A DNA stretch of 11,328 nt from Candidatus Sumerlaeota bacterium (GCA_026398575.1 JAPLSP010000088.1:1-11328), one strand, 5' to 3'. Positions 1 through 6,809 are shown, numbered from the stretch's first letter. Notes: generated by a model not told the origin, from the sequence alone. Made by a program: numbers and translations.

Positions 1-219
1 CGAGAAATGCTTGCCGATGATCTCTTCCGGGCGATAGCCCTTGACCGCTTCTGCGCCGCCGTTCCATGTCAGCACGCGCCCTTCGGGACTCAAAATAACG
101 ATCGCATAGTCTCGAATGGCCTCAATCAACATTCGATAGAAGCGCTCTCCCATTTCCTTGTCCTGTCTTTCCTTGGCCGTTGCTGGGATTGATTTCGACA
201 CATTGCTTTTGCGAGCCAT
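1..219 (-). CDS. PAS-domain sensor protein, N-terminal part (runs off window)
   Basis: This partial gene enters from the left edge; only its first 73 codons are visible. It starts MARKSNVSKS and after a charged linker reaches a typical PAS opening: FYRMLIEAIRDYAIVILSPE, then a tryptophan-asparagine-glycine turn (about residue 51) and a GYRPEEIIGKHF segment. PAS domains of this type usually head histidine kinases or diguanylate cyclases, but the output domain lies outside the window. The ATG at 217-219 has a good ribosome binding site (AAGGAG, 7 nt upstream). The gene lies 114 nt downstream of the degenerate receiver gene on the same strand with no clear terminator between, so the two may be cotranscribed. 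The PAS call is firm. A histidine kinase is an inference from the neighbouring response-regulator genes. Confidence 0.8.
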   Translation of the reverse strand, partial: MARKSNVSKSIPATAKERQDKEMGERFYRMLIEAIRDYAIVILSPEGRVLTWNGGAEAVKGYRPEEIIGKHFS

Positions 220-333
220 GACTCGTCTCCTTCCTCTCCTTGTGATTTGTGCAGCTGCGCCGAATCAGCGCTTATTGGGGTTTCTCATAAATTTGAATTT
301 TCACAAGCATGCAAGGGCGGCAGCGTCTGACGC

Positions 334-804
334 CTAAAGATTTGGCGAAGGCGCGATGCCATTATTCCGTTCTCGCGCTATCCCTGCAATTCCCGGGCTG
401 ACATAGGTGCGATTCTTTACGACCGTGTGGATGGCGCGCGCCAGCTCCTCGTAGGCGCCGTCCACCAGCATGTAGCCGGAGGCGCCCGCGTGCAGCATCC
501 GCACCACGAACGGGCTGTCGGCATGCTGCGAGACGGCAAGTATTTTCGTCTTGGGCAATGCGGCCGCCACTTGCCGAAGAGCTTTTATGCCTTCCTGTTT
601 GGATAGGCCAGACGCCAATACAATCACATCGGGTTTTAGCTCCGGCGCCAGTTTGGCGGATGCGACGCTTGCGAGCGCGGCGGTGTTCACCTCCTCCCCA
701 ATCAGTTTCATGTCCCGCTCTTTTTTGAGAACGGCGCCGAGCGCGTGGCGTTCAAGGTCCTGGCTATCTATCAACAGAACGCGGATGAGTTTCGGAGTGG
801 TCAT
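334..804 (-). CDS. Degenerate stand-alone response-regulator receiver protein
   Basis: This 156-aa protein aligns by eye with the receiver half of the NarL-type regulator at 2484-3131 (RVLLIDSQDLERHAL, PDVIVLASG, GASGYMLVDGAYEELARAI). Several active-site positions have changed. The acidic pair is reduced to D13-S14. The phosphoacceptor aspartate is alanine (A64). The conserved lysine after strand 5 is valine (V114). The switch Ser/Thr remains as S92. The protein stops soon after the receiver (YVSPGIAG...), so the LuxR-type helix-turn-helix is absent. The start is well supported: AAGGAGG lies 6 nt before the ATG. Such a protein cannot be phosphorylated in the usual way. It may act as a phosphorylation-independent partner or decoy, or it may be a decaying gene. 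The frame is clean throughout, with no internal stop. It is probably cotranscribed with the PAS gene to its left. Confidence 0.85.
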   Translation of the reverse strand: MTTPKLIRVLLIDSQDLERHALGAVLKKERDMKLIGEEVNTAALASVASAKLAPELKPDVIVLASGLSKQEGIKALRQVAAALPKTKILAVSQHADSPFVVRMLHAGASGYMLVDGAYEELARAIHTVVKNRTYVSPGIAGIARERNNGIAPSPNL

Positions 805-885
805 AAAAAACCTCCTTCTCGCAGGCGGCGATGACTGCGCTGGATAAACTCGCTTCTAAAATATCCGCAAGGAGCGCGCAACGGA

Positions 886-908
886 TAATTGACTTTATAG
901 GACAATTA
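886..908. promoter_or_regulatory. 6-bp inverted repeat upstream of the receiver gene
   Basis: TAATTG and CAATTA form a perfect 6-bp inverted repeat with an 11-nt AT-rich spacer, 82 nt upstream of the receiver start codon. On the minus strand the spacer reads TCCTATAAAGT, so a promoter or operator here is plausible. No convincing -35/-10 pair with standard spacing could be fixed. Confidence 0.25.
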
Positions 909-960
909 CTCCGCCCCCCATTTTCCGTCAAGGAGGAGAAATACTGAGCTAGCCCTTCGA

Positions 961-993
961 AATACCTGAGAGAAGGATCAGGGAATACCTGAG
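961..993 (+). repeat. Short direct repeat at left edge of phage remnant
   Basis: AATACCTGAGA occurs at 961-971 and again at 984-994, a period of 23 nt. It lies where recognisable phage-derived sequence begins. It may mark a rearrangement junction or be chance; two copies alone cannot decide. Confidence 0.3.
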
Positions 994-1124
994 AAGGCAG
1001 TTGATGTCTTTGAGGCGACAGGCTTCAAAAACAGCAAGGACCACAATGATTACAGGGACGAAAGGCCGCGCAATAAAAAGAATGCGCCGCCAAGCAGTCC
1101 TATCAGGATGACGGCATCAAGGAA
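970..1124 (+). pseudogene. Upstream debris of the phage head module
   Basis: No intact gene occupies 805-1124. From 970 one frame stays open and reads through VDVFEATGFKNSKDHNDYRD, which looks like coding sequence but matches nothing I recognise. In a different frame, from just after a TAA at 1074-1076, KQSYQDDGIKEMEW runs directly into the MuF-like protein, so that homology begins upstream of its first ATG. The change of frame and the stop suggest that a longer minor-head gene, and possibly the gene before it, has been truncated and rearranged here. Confidence 0.45.
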
Positions 1125-1985
1125 ATGGAGTGGCTATGCACGGAGGATGACGCGCTCTGCCCCTTCTGCCAGCAGATGGATGGGAAGAAGGTTTCCGTTG
1201 ATGGGCCGTTCATTGGCGAAGGCGATGCGATGACCGCCAAAGACAAAGACGGTAATGAACTGACCATGACGGCCAAGTTCGACGTTGGCAATCCCCCGCT
1301 TCATCCGAGCTGCCGTTGCTGCCTGCTGCCTGTTGTTGATGGAGCCGGGTCTTCTCTTGACCAAGAGGCCGGCGTTGCGCATGATCCTTCCACAAGCGGA
1401 CATGGTGGCGACGAGTGGCCAGACGAAAAGGACGCAAACACAGTGAGCGATGAATCTTTGGAAAAATGGGATAGCGCCATTGCCGCGATTGAAGACGCTG
1501 AGGCGCAGTATATTGGCATGGAAAATGAATGGGGACGCGTGATTGGGATAGACGGCCAGATGCTTATGAAAGACAGGGAAGGCGGCAAGAGCGAAGTCTA
1601 TTTTACCGGCAAGGAAATCGAACAGATGGCGCAGCATGGCGCCGCCGTCATGTTTCATAATCATCCATCTGGAAATAGTTTTTCGTTAGCCGATCTCAAA
1701 CTCGCCAGTAATGGCAACCTTTCAATGATGATTGCTTCTGGGATAAACAATGCAGGCGATAAATTCAGATATGAGATCATCCGCCCTGCGCACGGTTGGC
1801 CACCATCCGAACAATGGAGAAAATCCTATAAAAAAGAAGAGGACAAACTTAAATTGAAGTTCCTCGAAGACTGGTATTATAAAAGGATTCCGAAGGATCG
1901 AATGGAAACCGAATTCGATCATGAGCTAATAAAAAGGCTTGAGCAGAAGTTCAAGTTCACCTATAATCGCATTTCATTGAGGTGA
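1125..1985 (+). CDS. MuF-like phage minor-head C-terminus fused to a JAMM/JAB-like domain
   Basis: A 286-aa frame with two recognisable parts. Residues 1-70 resemble the C-terminal end of MuF/SPP1 gp7-type minor head proteins: WLCTEDDALCPFC, then NPPLHPSCRCCLLPV, with cysteines 12/15 and 63/65/66 and His60 arranged as in that family. After a polar linker (71-115), residues about 130-220 carry HNHPSGNSFSLAD. This is the JAMM/MPN metal-binding pattern H178-x-H180-P then S187-x2-D190, with a plausible catalytic glutamate among E127, E133 and E135. The last 65 residues are lysine-rich and helical. MuF proteins that carry C-terminal enzyme domains are known in phages as polymorphic effectors or processing modules. 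The usual N-terminal part of MuF is missing and the first ATG lies inside the homology, with only a poor ribosome site. The frame is therefore probably the surviving 3' part of a longer gene. No stop interrupts the JAMM region. Confidence 0.65.
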   Translation: MEWLCTEDDALCPFCQQMDGKKVSVDGPFIGEGDAMTAKDKDGNELTMTAKFDVGNPPLHPSCRCCLLPVVDGAGSSLDQEAGVAHDPSTSGHGGDEWPDEKDANTVSDESLEKWDSAIAAIEDAEAQYIGMENEWGRVIGIDGQMLMKDREGGKSEVYFTGKEIEQMAQHGAAVMFHNHPSGNSFSLADLKLASNGNLSMMIASGINNAGDKFRYEIIRPAHGWPPSEQWRKSYKKEEDKLKLKFLEDWYYKRIPKDRMETEFDHELIKRLEQKFKFTYNRISLR

Positions 1986-1990
1986 TAAAG

Positions 1991-2179
1991 ATGGCAGCCA
2001 AACGCGGAATTTTATTGGATCGCGGACACGATAAGCCTCATTTCACACAGGCTATGCTGGATGCTTTTTGCCGGAAGATGGCAAAGCGGCTTCCGCCTGA
2101 AGAGGTAGAGAGGCTCGCTGCTGCGCGCGCGGAACGAAAAAAGGCATCCAAGGATCAGCAGAACACAGTACACGTTTGA
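1991..2179 (+). CDS. Small basic helical protein of unknown function, coupled to the MuF-JAMM gene
   Basis: A 62-aa protein, MAAKRGILLDRG..., rich in Arg, Lys, Ala and Glu in its second half (RLPPEEVERLAAARAERKKA), predicted helical. I do not recognise a family. I chose the ATG at 1991 because GAGGTG lies about 7 nt upstream and overlaps the stop codon of the preceding gene (1983-1985). A GTG at 1982 in the same frame is a less likely start. Only 5 nt separate the two genes, so translational coupling is likely. Its place between a minor-head gene and a prohead protease is typical of small uncharacterised phage morphogenesis genes. It could instead be a partner of the JAMM domain protein, but nothing in the sequence shows this. 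Confidence 0.5.
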   Translation: MAAKRGILLDRGHDKPHFTQAMLDAFCRKMAKRLPPEEVERLAAARAERKKASKDQQNTVHV

Positions 2180-2288
2180 AGCGTGCAAAAATCCTCTTGA
2201 CACCGAACGCCGGTTGCGATTGAAGTCTGCCCATTTTGTAAGTTGATGCGCGCGTAAGACCACATTCTAATTCGGTATCCTCACCAAG

Positions 2289-2325
2289 GGCCGGTTCTCC
2301 TTCATCGGAGCGCCGGTCTTTTTTT
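2289..2325 (+). terminator. Rho-independent terminator or attenuator inside phage remnant
   Basis: GGCCGGTTCTCC (2289-2300) pairs with GGAGCGCCGGTC (2307-2318) over 12 positions with one mismatch and two G-T pairs. The loop is 6 nt and seven T follow (2319-2325). It sits 25 nt before the prohead protease start codon, so it may act as an attenuator between phage head genes rather than as an end-of-operon terminator. Confidence 0.7.
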
Positions 2326-2349
2326 ATTTCCCGCGAGGGAGAAAAACAC

Positions 2350-2472
2350 ATGGAACCCAAGGCCAGTCGGACGCTCTCGAAGGACGCGATCTACGTCACC
2401 GGCGCCAAGGCTGATCAGCCGATCACGCTTTCGGACAGCGGCGAACTGAGCGGCTACGCGGCGGTCTTCAAC
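2350..2472 (+). pseudogene. HK97-type prohead protease, 5' fragment only
   Basis: The first 41 codons read MEPKASRTLSKDAIYVTGAK and end with GELSGYAAVFN, the hallmark opening strand of HK97-family prohead proteases (peptidase family U35). These proteins normally continue for roughly another 100-150 residues to the catalytic His and Ser, which are absent here. A good ribosome site (GAGGGAG, 8 nt upstream) supports the ATG at 2350. After codon 41 the frame runs on into DNA that is the antisense of the response-regulator gene ending at 2484, so those extra residues are spurious. Minor head followed by prohead protease is standard phage head-module order, which supports both assignments. Confidence 0.7.
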
Positions 2473-2483
2473 TTGCTCAGGAT

Positions 2484-3131
2484 TCAGAGAGAGGTCAGCC
2501 CTTTGCGCAGGGCGTATTTGGTGAGCTCGGCGATACTGTGGATGTCCAGTTTTTTCATGATATTCTGGCGATGAGTCTCGGCGGTTTTGATGCTGACCTT
2601 CATCAGCGCGGCAATTTCCTTGGTGGACTTGCCTTCCGCCAGCAGCTGAATCAGTTCGCGCTCTTTGGTGGTCAATGCCGGTTCCGGATTGATTGCGCTT
2701 TTCCCCAAACGGCTCACATAGTCCACGATCACGGCATCCCTGACTTTGTGTCCGATGTAGATGTGATGGGCGGACACGGCGCGCACGGCGCTGATCAGCT
2801 CCTCGTAGGCGCTGTCTTTCGTCAGAAAGCCGGCAGCGCCGGCTTCGAGCATTCCGGCCACGTAGCGCTTGTCGGCATACATCGAGAGCGCGATGACCTT
2901 GACGTGGGGCGCCTCGGCCAGAATCTGGCGGGTGGCTTCGATGCCGTTCAAATCCGGCATGCCAATATCCATGACCACAATATCGGGTTTCAATTCCCGC
3001 GCCTGCCGGACCGCCTCTCTCCCGTTGCCGGCTTCGCCCACCACGCGGAAATCGGGCGCTTTCTCCAGCAGCGCGCGCAAGCCCTCGCGCATGAGCTTAT
3101 GGTCATCAGCCAGCAGGATTTTCAGTTTCAT
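2484..3131 (-). CDS. NarL/FixJ-type response regulator (receiver plus LuxR HTH)
   Basis: A complete 215-aa two-component response regulator, the family's usual size. The receiver begins MKLKILLADDHKLMREGL. Its acidic pair is followed by the phosphoacceptor Asp in VVMDIGMPDLNG (residue 55 from this start), the switch Ser in IALSMYAD and the Lys in GFLTKDSAYEEL. The C-terminal 60 residues are a GerE/LuxR helix-turn-helix (LTTKERELIQLLAEG, STKEIAALMKVS, KTAETHRQNIMKKL). On phosphorylation it should bind DNA and change transcription. I chose the ATG at 3129-3131, which has AAGGCGG upstream, over an ATG 33 nt further up that has no ribosome site. The kinase gene ends 285 nt upstream on the same strand, making these a probable cognate pair. 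The stop codon lies about 10 nt from the truncated phage gene. Confidence 0.93.
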   Translation of the reverse strand: MKLKILLADDHKLMREGLRALLEKAPDFRVVGEAGNGREAVRQARELKPDIVVMDIGMPDLNGIEATRQILAEAPHVKVIALSMYADKRYVAGMLEAGAAGFLTKDSAYEELISAVRAVSAHHIYIGHKVRDAVIVDYVSRLGKSAINPEPALTTKERELIQLLAEGKSTKEIAALMKVSIKTAETHRQNIMKKLDIHSIAELTKYALRKGLTSL

Positions 3132-3252
3132 TTTTTTCCGCCTTATGGATTTATTAGCTTCCATTATCGTCTGTCAGCGATTTTGTAGTGTATGAGAACC
3201 GCAGATAAACGCTCGTCAAAGATATTTGAAATTCAGCAGCCATTTTAGGAAC

Positions 3253-3346
3253 CACCACAGAGGCACAGAGGCACAGAGAAATTTATAAGGAGGACTTGAT
3301 GAGAATTCCCGAACGCATTTCTCTGTGCCTCTGTGCCTCTGTGGTG
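3253..3346. repeat. Palindromic intergenic repeat, 30-bp perfect arms
   Basis: The left arm (3253-3282, CACCACAGAGGCACAGAGG...) and right arm (3317-3346) are perfect reverse complements over 30 bp, separated by 34 nt. Each arm itself contains repeats of AGGCACAG. This sequence type recurs between genes in many unrelated bacterial genomes and yields false reading frames such as HHRGTEAQRN and PLCLCGGS. It lies between the kinase and its response regulator. In RNA from either strand it would form a very long hairpin, which could limit read-through, protect the transcript end, or lower regulator expression relative to the kinase. No transposase is present, so any mobility would have to be supplied in trans. 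Confidence 0.85.
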
Positions 3347-3416
3347 ATTATCATGCTCGATGCCATAAAGCATTTCATAAGTGAGAGCAAAATTCTCACT
3401 CCTCTTACGTGAGAAG

Positions 3417-6400
3417 TTAACGAACGCTAATGACGCCGCCTTGCGAATAGTCTTCATCTTTCTTCAAAGGCGCCATCAAAACGATGCGCGTTCCTTGCCC
3501 GATTCTGGATTCGATCTCAATGCGGCCGCCGATGTGCGTGATCCGCTCGCGGATGCTGAAAAGGCCGAATCCCATGTCGCGCCAGCTGCGCGTCTCCAGT
3601 TGCCGGACGTCGAATCCAACGCCGCCGTCTTCGATCTCGATCAGAACCTGATCGCCTTTCCGGCCATGCGTGGCGCTGAATTTTTCGCCGAGCCATTCCA
3701 ACGCCGGCGACAACCCCAATTCATACAGGATCGGCGGACTCAAATCCAGCGTCAACGACCGCATATCCTGAATCGTCTCTTCCAGCATGATTCGGATGGC
3801 TTCGGTCAGCTCGGCGATTTCGGCGGGCGCCGTGGCTTCTTTGAGCGCGCCGATCTTCATCCGCATGAGCGCCAGGGATTGGCCGATCTGATCGTGCAAG
3901 TAGGAGGCGATGCGTCGCCGTTCGCGCTCTTCGGCGATGGAAAGGTCCAGGGCCAGCGAACGCAACTGGGATTGATAAGCCAATAGTTTTTCCGTGGATT
4001 CGCGCAGCCGCTCTTCGGCCTTGGCTCGGGCAATCAGGGGGCCAATCTGATAGGCGATGGTTTCCAGTATCGTCCGCGCGCGGGCCGGCACATCGTCCGC
4101 GGTATGCGAGGCCACGTTCATGCAACCGATGACCTGCTCGTTGTTCAGGATCGGAATGACGCCCAAGGCGCGCAATCCTTCCCGGCGCTCGGCCTCGTTC
4201 AGCGTAGCGGCCAGCGCATGATGCCGCATGTATGCGGGTCGCCCCTGCAACACCAGAAGAGCATTGGGCGAGTCAGAGCCGTAAGAGCTTGCGCCACGAA
4301 CGAACGCCGGGGACAAGCCTCGATGAGCCGCCAGACGCAAGCCTCCGCTCCCTTCCTCGCGCAGGTAAATCCCGCCGCTGTCCATCCCCGATATGCGCAG
4401 CGCCATCTCCAGGCACAACGAGAGCATCTCATCCAGGTTGGCGACCAAGCCGATGGCCAGCAAAAGGTCGCGTTGCGCCTGCATCATCTCCTCCGCCCGT
4501 TTGCGCTCGGTGATATCCATGTGGACGGAAATAAAGACCTTCCCGTATTCAGGATGATCGAACTTGGAAATGCTCGTGTAGCACCAAAAGGGCGCGCCAT
4601 CCTTCTTGATATTTTGTTTCTCTCCGTGCCATACGCCGGTTCGATTCAAGATTTCCATGATTTCGCTTGCTATCTGCTCCGGGCTTTTGTTCGTGGGGGC
4701 ATTGACCACGGAGATATGCTTCCCAATCAATTCGCCCAAGCCGTAGCCGAACATTTGCTCGAATCTCGTATTCGTGTAGATAATGGCGCCATCGCTGGCC
4801 CGGACAAGATTAAGGCCTTCGGATATGTTCGCTGCGATTTCGCTCTGCAGCCGCAACGCCGCCTCCGTCCGTTTGCGCGCGGTGACGTCTTGAGAGATGA
4901 TGATCGCGCCCTTCGGGAAGGGCGAAATGGTTATGGATAGATATTTTTGCCGATACTTCAGTTCGGGAAACTCCTTTGACTGCCCCGATTGGATGCATTC
5001 CATCAGTTCGCCATGCATGTCGCGCTCATGTTTGCCGGCGTAGTCCTGATACATCACATCTCCGATATTCGGCAGCCTGTCGCCCGACCGTTTGCGGGCC
5101 AGATTTAACATGGTAACTTTCCCTTCACGATCCACAACGATCGTTTCGATGGGATTATGCTCAAATAAGGCCCGGCTAAATTCTTCCCTTTCTCGCAGCG
5201 CCTCCTCGGCCCGCTTGCGCTCGGTGATGTCGGTGGAAACCCCGCCGATCCCCCAGATCACGCCATGTTCATGTCGCAGTGGGAACTTGACCGTCAGAAA
5301 CGTTGCGGCCTTGCCCTGGAAGATGCCCGCCTCCTCGAACTGTCGCGAGGCGCCGGCTTGGATGACCTGGCGGTCATTCTCCTCATCGCGCTCGGCAATC
5401 TCCAGGGGGAGAAACTCGTGTCGCCGCTTGCCGAGGAGCTCGGACGGCGACCGACCGACCAATTCCCCGATGGCCTTGTTGGCGACCAACAAATGCTCTT
5501 CTCGGTCGAACACGTAAACCAAAGCGGGGGTGTTGTCCACGATGGCTTGGAGCAGATCCTTGCTGGCTCGCAGGCGTTCCTCGCTCTCCCGCAGCGTCTC
5601 CGCCGTCCTTTTATATTTATCAATGTTTTGAAATATCCCGGCAAGTTTTACTATTTTACCGCCGCTGTAAACGGCTTTCCCAAGCGACCGCACCCAAATC
5701 TTCTCTTTGCTGCCTGAAGGAATAAAAAGGGATTCAAGGTCGTATGGTTCGCCCGTTTCCGCAACTTTCTTCAATGCTGCCTCTAAAGCAGGGATGAATT
5801 CGGGCGCATAGAATTTTTTGGCTTCTTCCAGCTTCGGCTTATATCCCGACTCGACTCCGTGTATCCGGAAGACCTCTTCCGTCCATAAGACCTCCTGAGT
5901 CGAAAGGTCAAGCTCCCAGCCTCCGACTTTGGCCAGTTCTCCGGTATCCCTTAGAAGCTGAGCGCTTTTCTTCAGCGCCTCCTCCGCCCGCTTGCGCTCG
6001 GTGATATCCCGAACGATTCCAAGCTCTCCCACTACTTTGCCGTCCTTTATCTGCGGCGTGGAGGTGAACTCCCCGACCAGGTACTCGCCGGACTTGGCAA
6101 GGATGCGCAATTCGTAAATCGGAAGCGTCTGGCCATTTAATGCCTTCTGGAAAGTCTCCTCGGCCAGCGGCAAATCCTCGGGATGCACCAGGGACGCAAA
6201 GGGCTTGCCCAGCCATTGCGCGCGCGGCCAGCCGGTGATCGCTTCAAACGCCGGGTTCAAGGAGGTCAGCGTTCCATCTTCGCCGGAGATGGTGTAAATG
6301 ACGTCGGGCGCCGCTTCAACCAGCGAGCGGTACCGCTCTTCGCTCTCGCGCAGCGCCTCCGACGCCTGCCGTTGCGCCAGGGCCAGCGCCAGGTTATCTC

Positions 6401-6530
6401 CGGCTTGCTCGAGGAACGCAATTCTCTTTCTTTCCGCTTCGATTTCCAGCCGGGCCTGTTCGAGCGTCTTGTCTTGTATTTCTTGCCTGGTCGGGCGGAT
6501 TGACTTCGATTGCGCCTTGGTTTTTTTCAT
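3417..6530 (-). CDS. Multi-PAS/GAF NarL-type sensor histidine kinase lacking the ATPase N-box
   Basis: A 1037-aa cytoplasmic sensor with no evident membrane segment. Order: N-terminal coiled coil (about 20-65); five PAS domains (about 66-180, 195-305, 325-437, 450-552, 562-678), mostly joined by DITERKRAEEAL-type linkers; a GAF domain (about 685-835); a HisKA_3 dimerisation/phosphoacceptor segment (ERRRIASYLHDQIGQSL, phospho-His H879); then a HATPase domain. The ATPase domain keeps the G1 box (IEIEDGGVGFD, about 964-974) and G2 box (GFGLFSIRERI, about 987-997). The N-box helix that should lie between EWLGEKFSATHG (945-956) and RKGDQVLIEIED (957-968) is missing, about 45-50 residues, without a frame break. 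Since the N-box supplies the Mg-ATP-binding Asn, autophosphorylation is doubtful. The ATG has GAGG 8 nt upstream. The gene precedes the intact response regulator on the same strand. PAS and GAF ligands cannot be inferred. Confidence 0.93.
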   Translation of the reverse strand: MKKTKAQSKSIRPTRQEIQDKTLEQARLEIEAERKRIAFLEQAGDNLALALAQRQASEALRESEERYRSLVEAAPDVIYTISGEDGTLTSLNPAFEAITGWPRAQWLGKPFASLVHPEDLPLAEETFQKALNGQTLPIYELRILAKSGEYLVGEFTSTPQIKDGKVVGELGIVRDITERKRAEEALKKSAQLLRDTGELAKVGGWELDLSTQEVLWTEEVFRIHGVESGYKPKLEEAKKFYAPEFIPALEAALKKVAETGEPYDLESLFIPSGSKEKIWVRSLGKAVYSGGKIVKLAGIFQNIDKYKRTAETLRESEERLRASKDLLQAIVDNTPALVYVFDREEHLLVANKAIGELVGRSPSELLGKRRHEFLPLEIAERDEENDRQVIQAGASRQFEEAGIFQGKAATFLTVKFPLRHEHGVIWGIGGVSTDITERKRAEEALREREEFSRALFEHNPIETIVVDREGKVTMLNLARKRSGDRLPNIGDVMYQDYAGKHERDMHGELMECIQSGQSKEFPELKYRQKYLSITISPFPKGAIIISQDVTARKRTEAALRLQSEIAANISEGLNLVRASDGAIIYTNTRFEQMFGYGLGELIGKHISVVNAPTNKSPEQIASEIMEILNRTGVWHGEKQNIKKDGAPFWCYTSISKFDHPEYGKVFISVHMDITERKRAEEMMQAQRDLLLAIGLVANLDEMLSLCLEMALRISGMDSGGIYLREEGSGGLRLAAHRGLSPAFVRGASSYGSDSPNALLVLQGRPAYMRHHALAATLNEAERREGLRALGVIPILNNEQVIGCMNVASHTADDVPARARTILETIAYQIGPLIARAKAEERLRESTEKLLAYQSQLRSLALDLSIAEERERRRIASYLHDQIGQSLALMRMKIGALKEATAPAEIAELTEAIRIMLEETIQDMRSLTLDLSPPILYELGLSPALEWLGEKFSATHGRKGDQVLIEIEDGGVGFDVRQLETRSWRDMGFGLFSIRERITHIGGRIEIESRIGQGTRIVLMAPLKKDEDYSQGGVISVR
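5196..6008 (-). repeat. Near-identical 36-bp direct repeats at PAS linkers
   Basis: Within the kinase gene, the DNA for the RAEEAL/TERKR linkers at 5196-5231 and 5973-6008 differs at only two of 36 positions. A related copy lies at 4485-4517. The first two are 777 nt apart, a multiple of three, so recombination between them would remove or add two PAS domains without breaking the frame. Confidence 0.7.
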
Positions 6531-6700
6531 GGCATGGCCTCGATTGCCGTATCAAGTTCCGGCGCCGCGCCGACGAATTGCTGAGTCAGCCTTTTCGTTG
6601 ATTTCGATCGCCATATTTTAAAGAAAGCAGCATCGCCTCTACGAATATCAAGAGGATAAGACGTGAGATTGATTGGGTCAAATGAAAATCAGCTGAAGCA

Positions 6701-6732
6701 AAACCGCCCGGACCTTGCGATCCGGGCGGTTT
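6701..6732 (-). terminator. Hairpin terminator downstream of the tRNA fragment
   Basis: AAACCGCCCGGA (6701-6712) and TCCGGGCGGTTT (6721-6732) form a perfect 12-bp stem with an 8-nt loop. On the minus strand the stem ends in TTTTGCTT and on the plus strand in TTTGAATTT, so it could work both ways. It lies 30 nt beyond the CCA end of the tRNA fragment, as expected for the original terminator of that tRNA gene. The rest of 6531-6700 holds only the kinase leader; I see no clear promoter or small gene there. Confidence 0.8.
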
Positions 6733-6761
6733 GAATTTCTCTTATTCTACACTGCTTTTTG

Positions 6762-6809
6762 TGGAGCCACCGCCCGGGATCGAACCGGAGACCTCCTGCT
6801 TACCATGCA
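6762..6809 (-). tRNA. tRNA-Thr(GGT) 3' fragment, possible attachment site
   Basis: On the minus strand this reads from the anticodon loop (ATGGTAA; anticodon GGT at 6802-6804) through the 3' anticodon stem (GCAGG), variable loop (AGGTC), T-arm (TCCGG-TTCGATC-CCGGG), 3' acceptor strand (CGGTGGC), discriminator T and encoded CCA. The 5' half (acceptor 5' strand, D-arm, most of the 5' anticodon stem) is absent: beyond about 6809 the sequence becomes AT-rich and unrelated. The gene is therefore non-functional. Because the 3' end and its terminator are kept together, this is most simply the displaced end left by an element that integrated into a tRNA-Thr gene. The intact copy would lie at the far right end of the element, outside the window. 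The anticodon implies Thr; the truncation prevents checking all identity elements. Confidence 0.8.

Noticed and set aside
7..192. 61-codon plus-strand frame
   Set aside because: It is antisense to the PAS-domain gene, which has a clear start and domain signature.
1134..1664. 176-codon minus-strand frame opposite the MuF-JAMM gene
   Set aside because: The plus strand carries clear family motifs here; the minus frame has none.
2473..2574. Extension of the prohead protease frame beyond codon 41
   Set aside because: The extra codons are antisense to the C-terminus of the response regulator and do not resemble the protease family.
3245..3457. 70-codon minus-strand frame containing HHRGTEAQRN and PLCLCGGS
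   Set aside because: It is the translation of the palindromic repeat, a known kind of false gene.
4104..4940. 278-codon plus-strand open frame
   Set aside because: It is fully antisense to the PAS region of the kinase. Its composition mirrors the opposite strand and it shows no recognisable motif.
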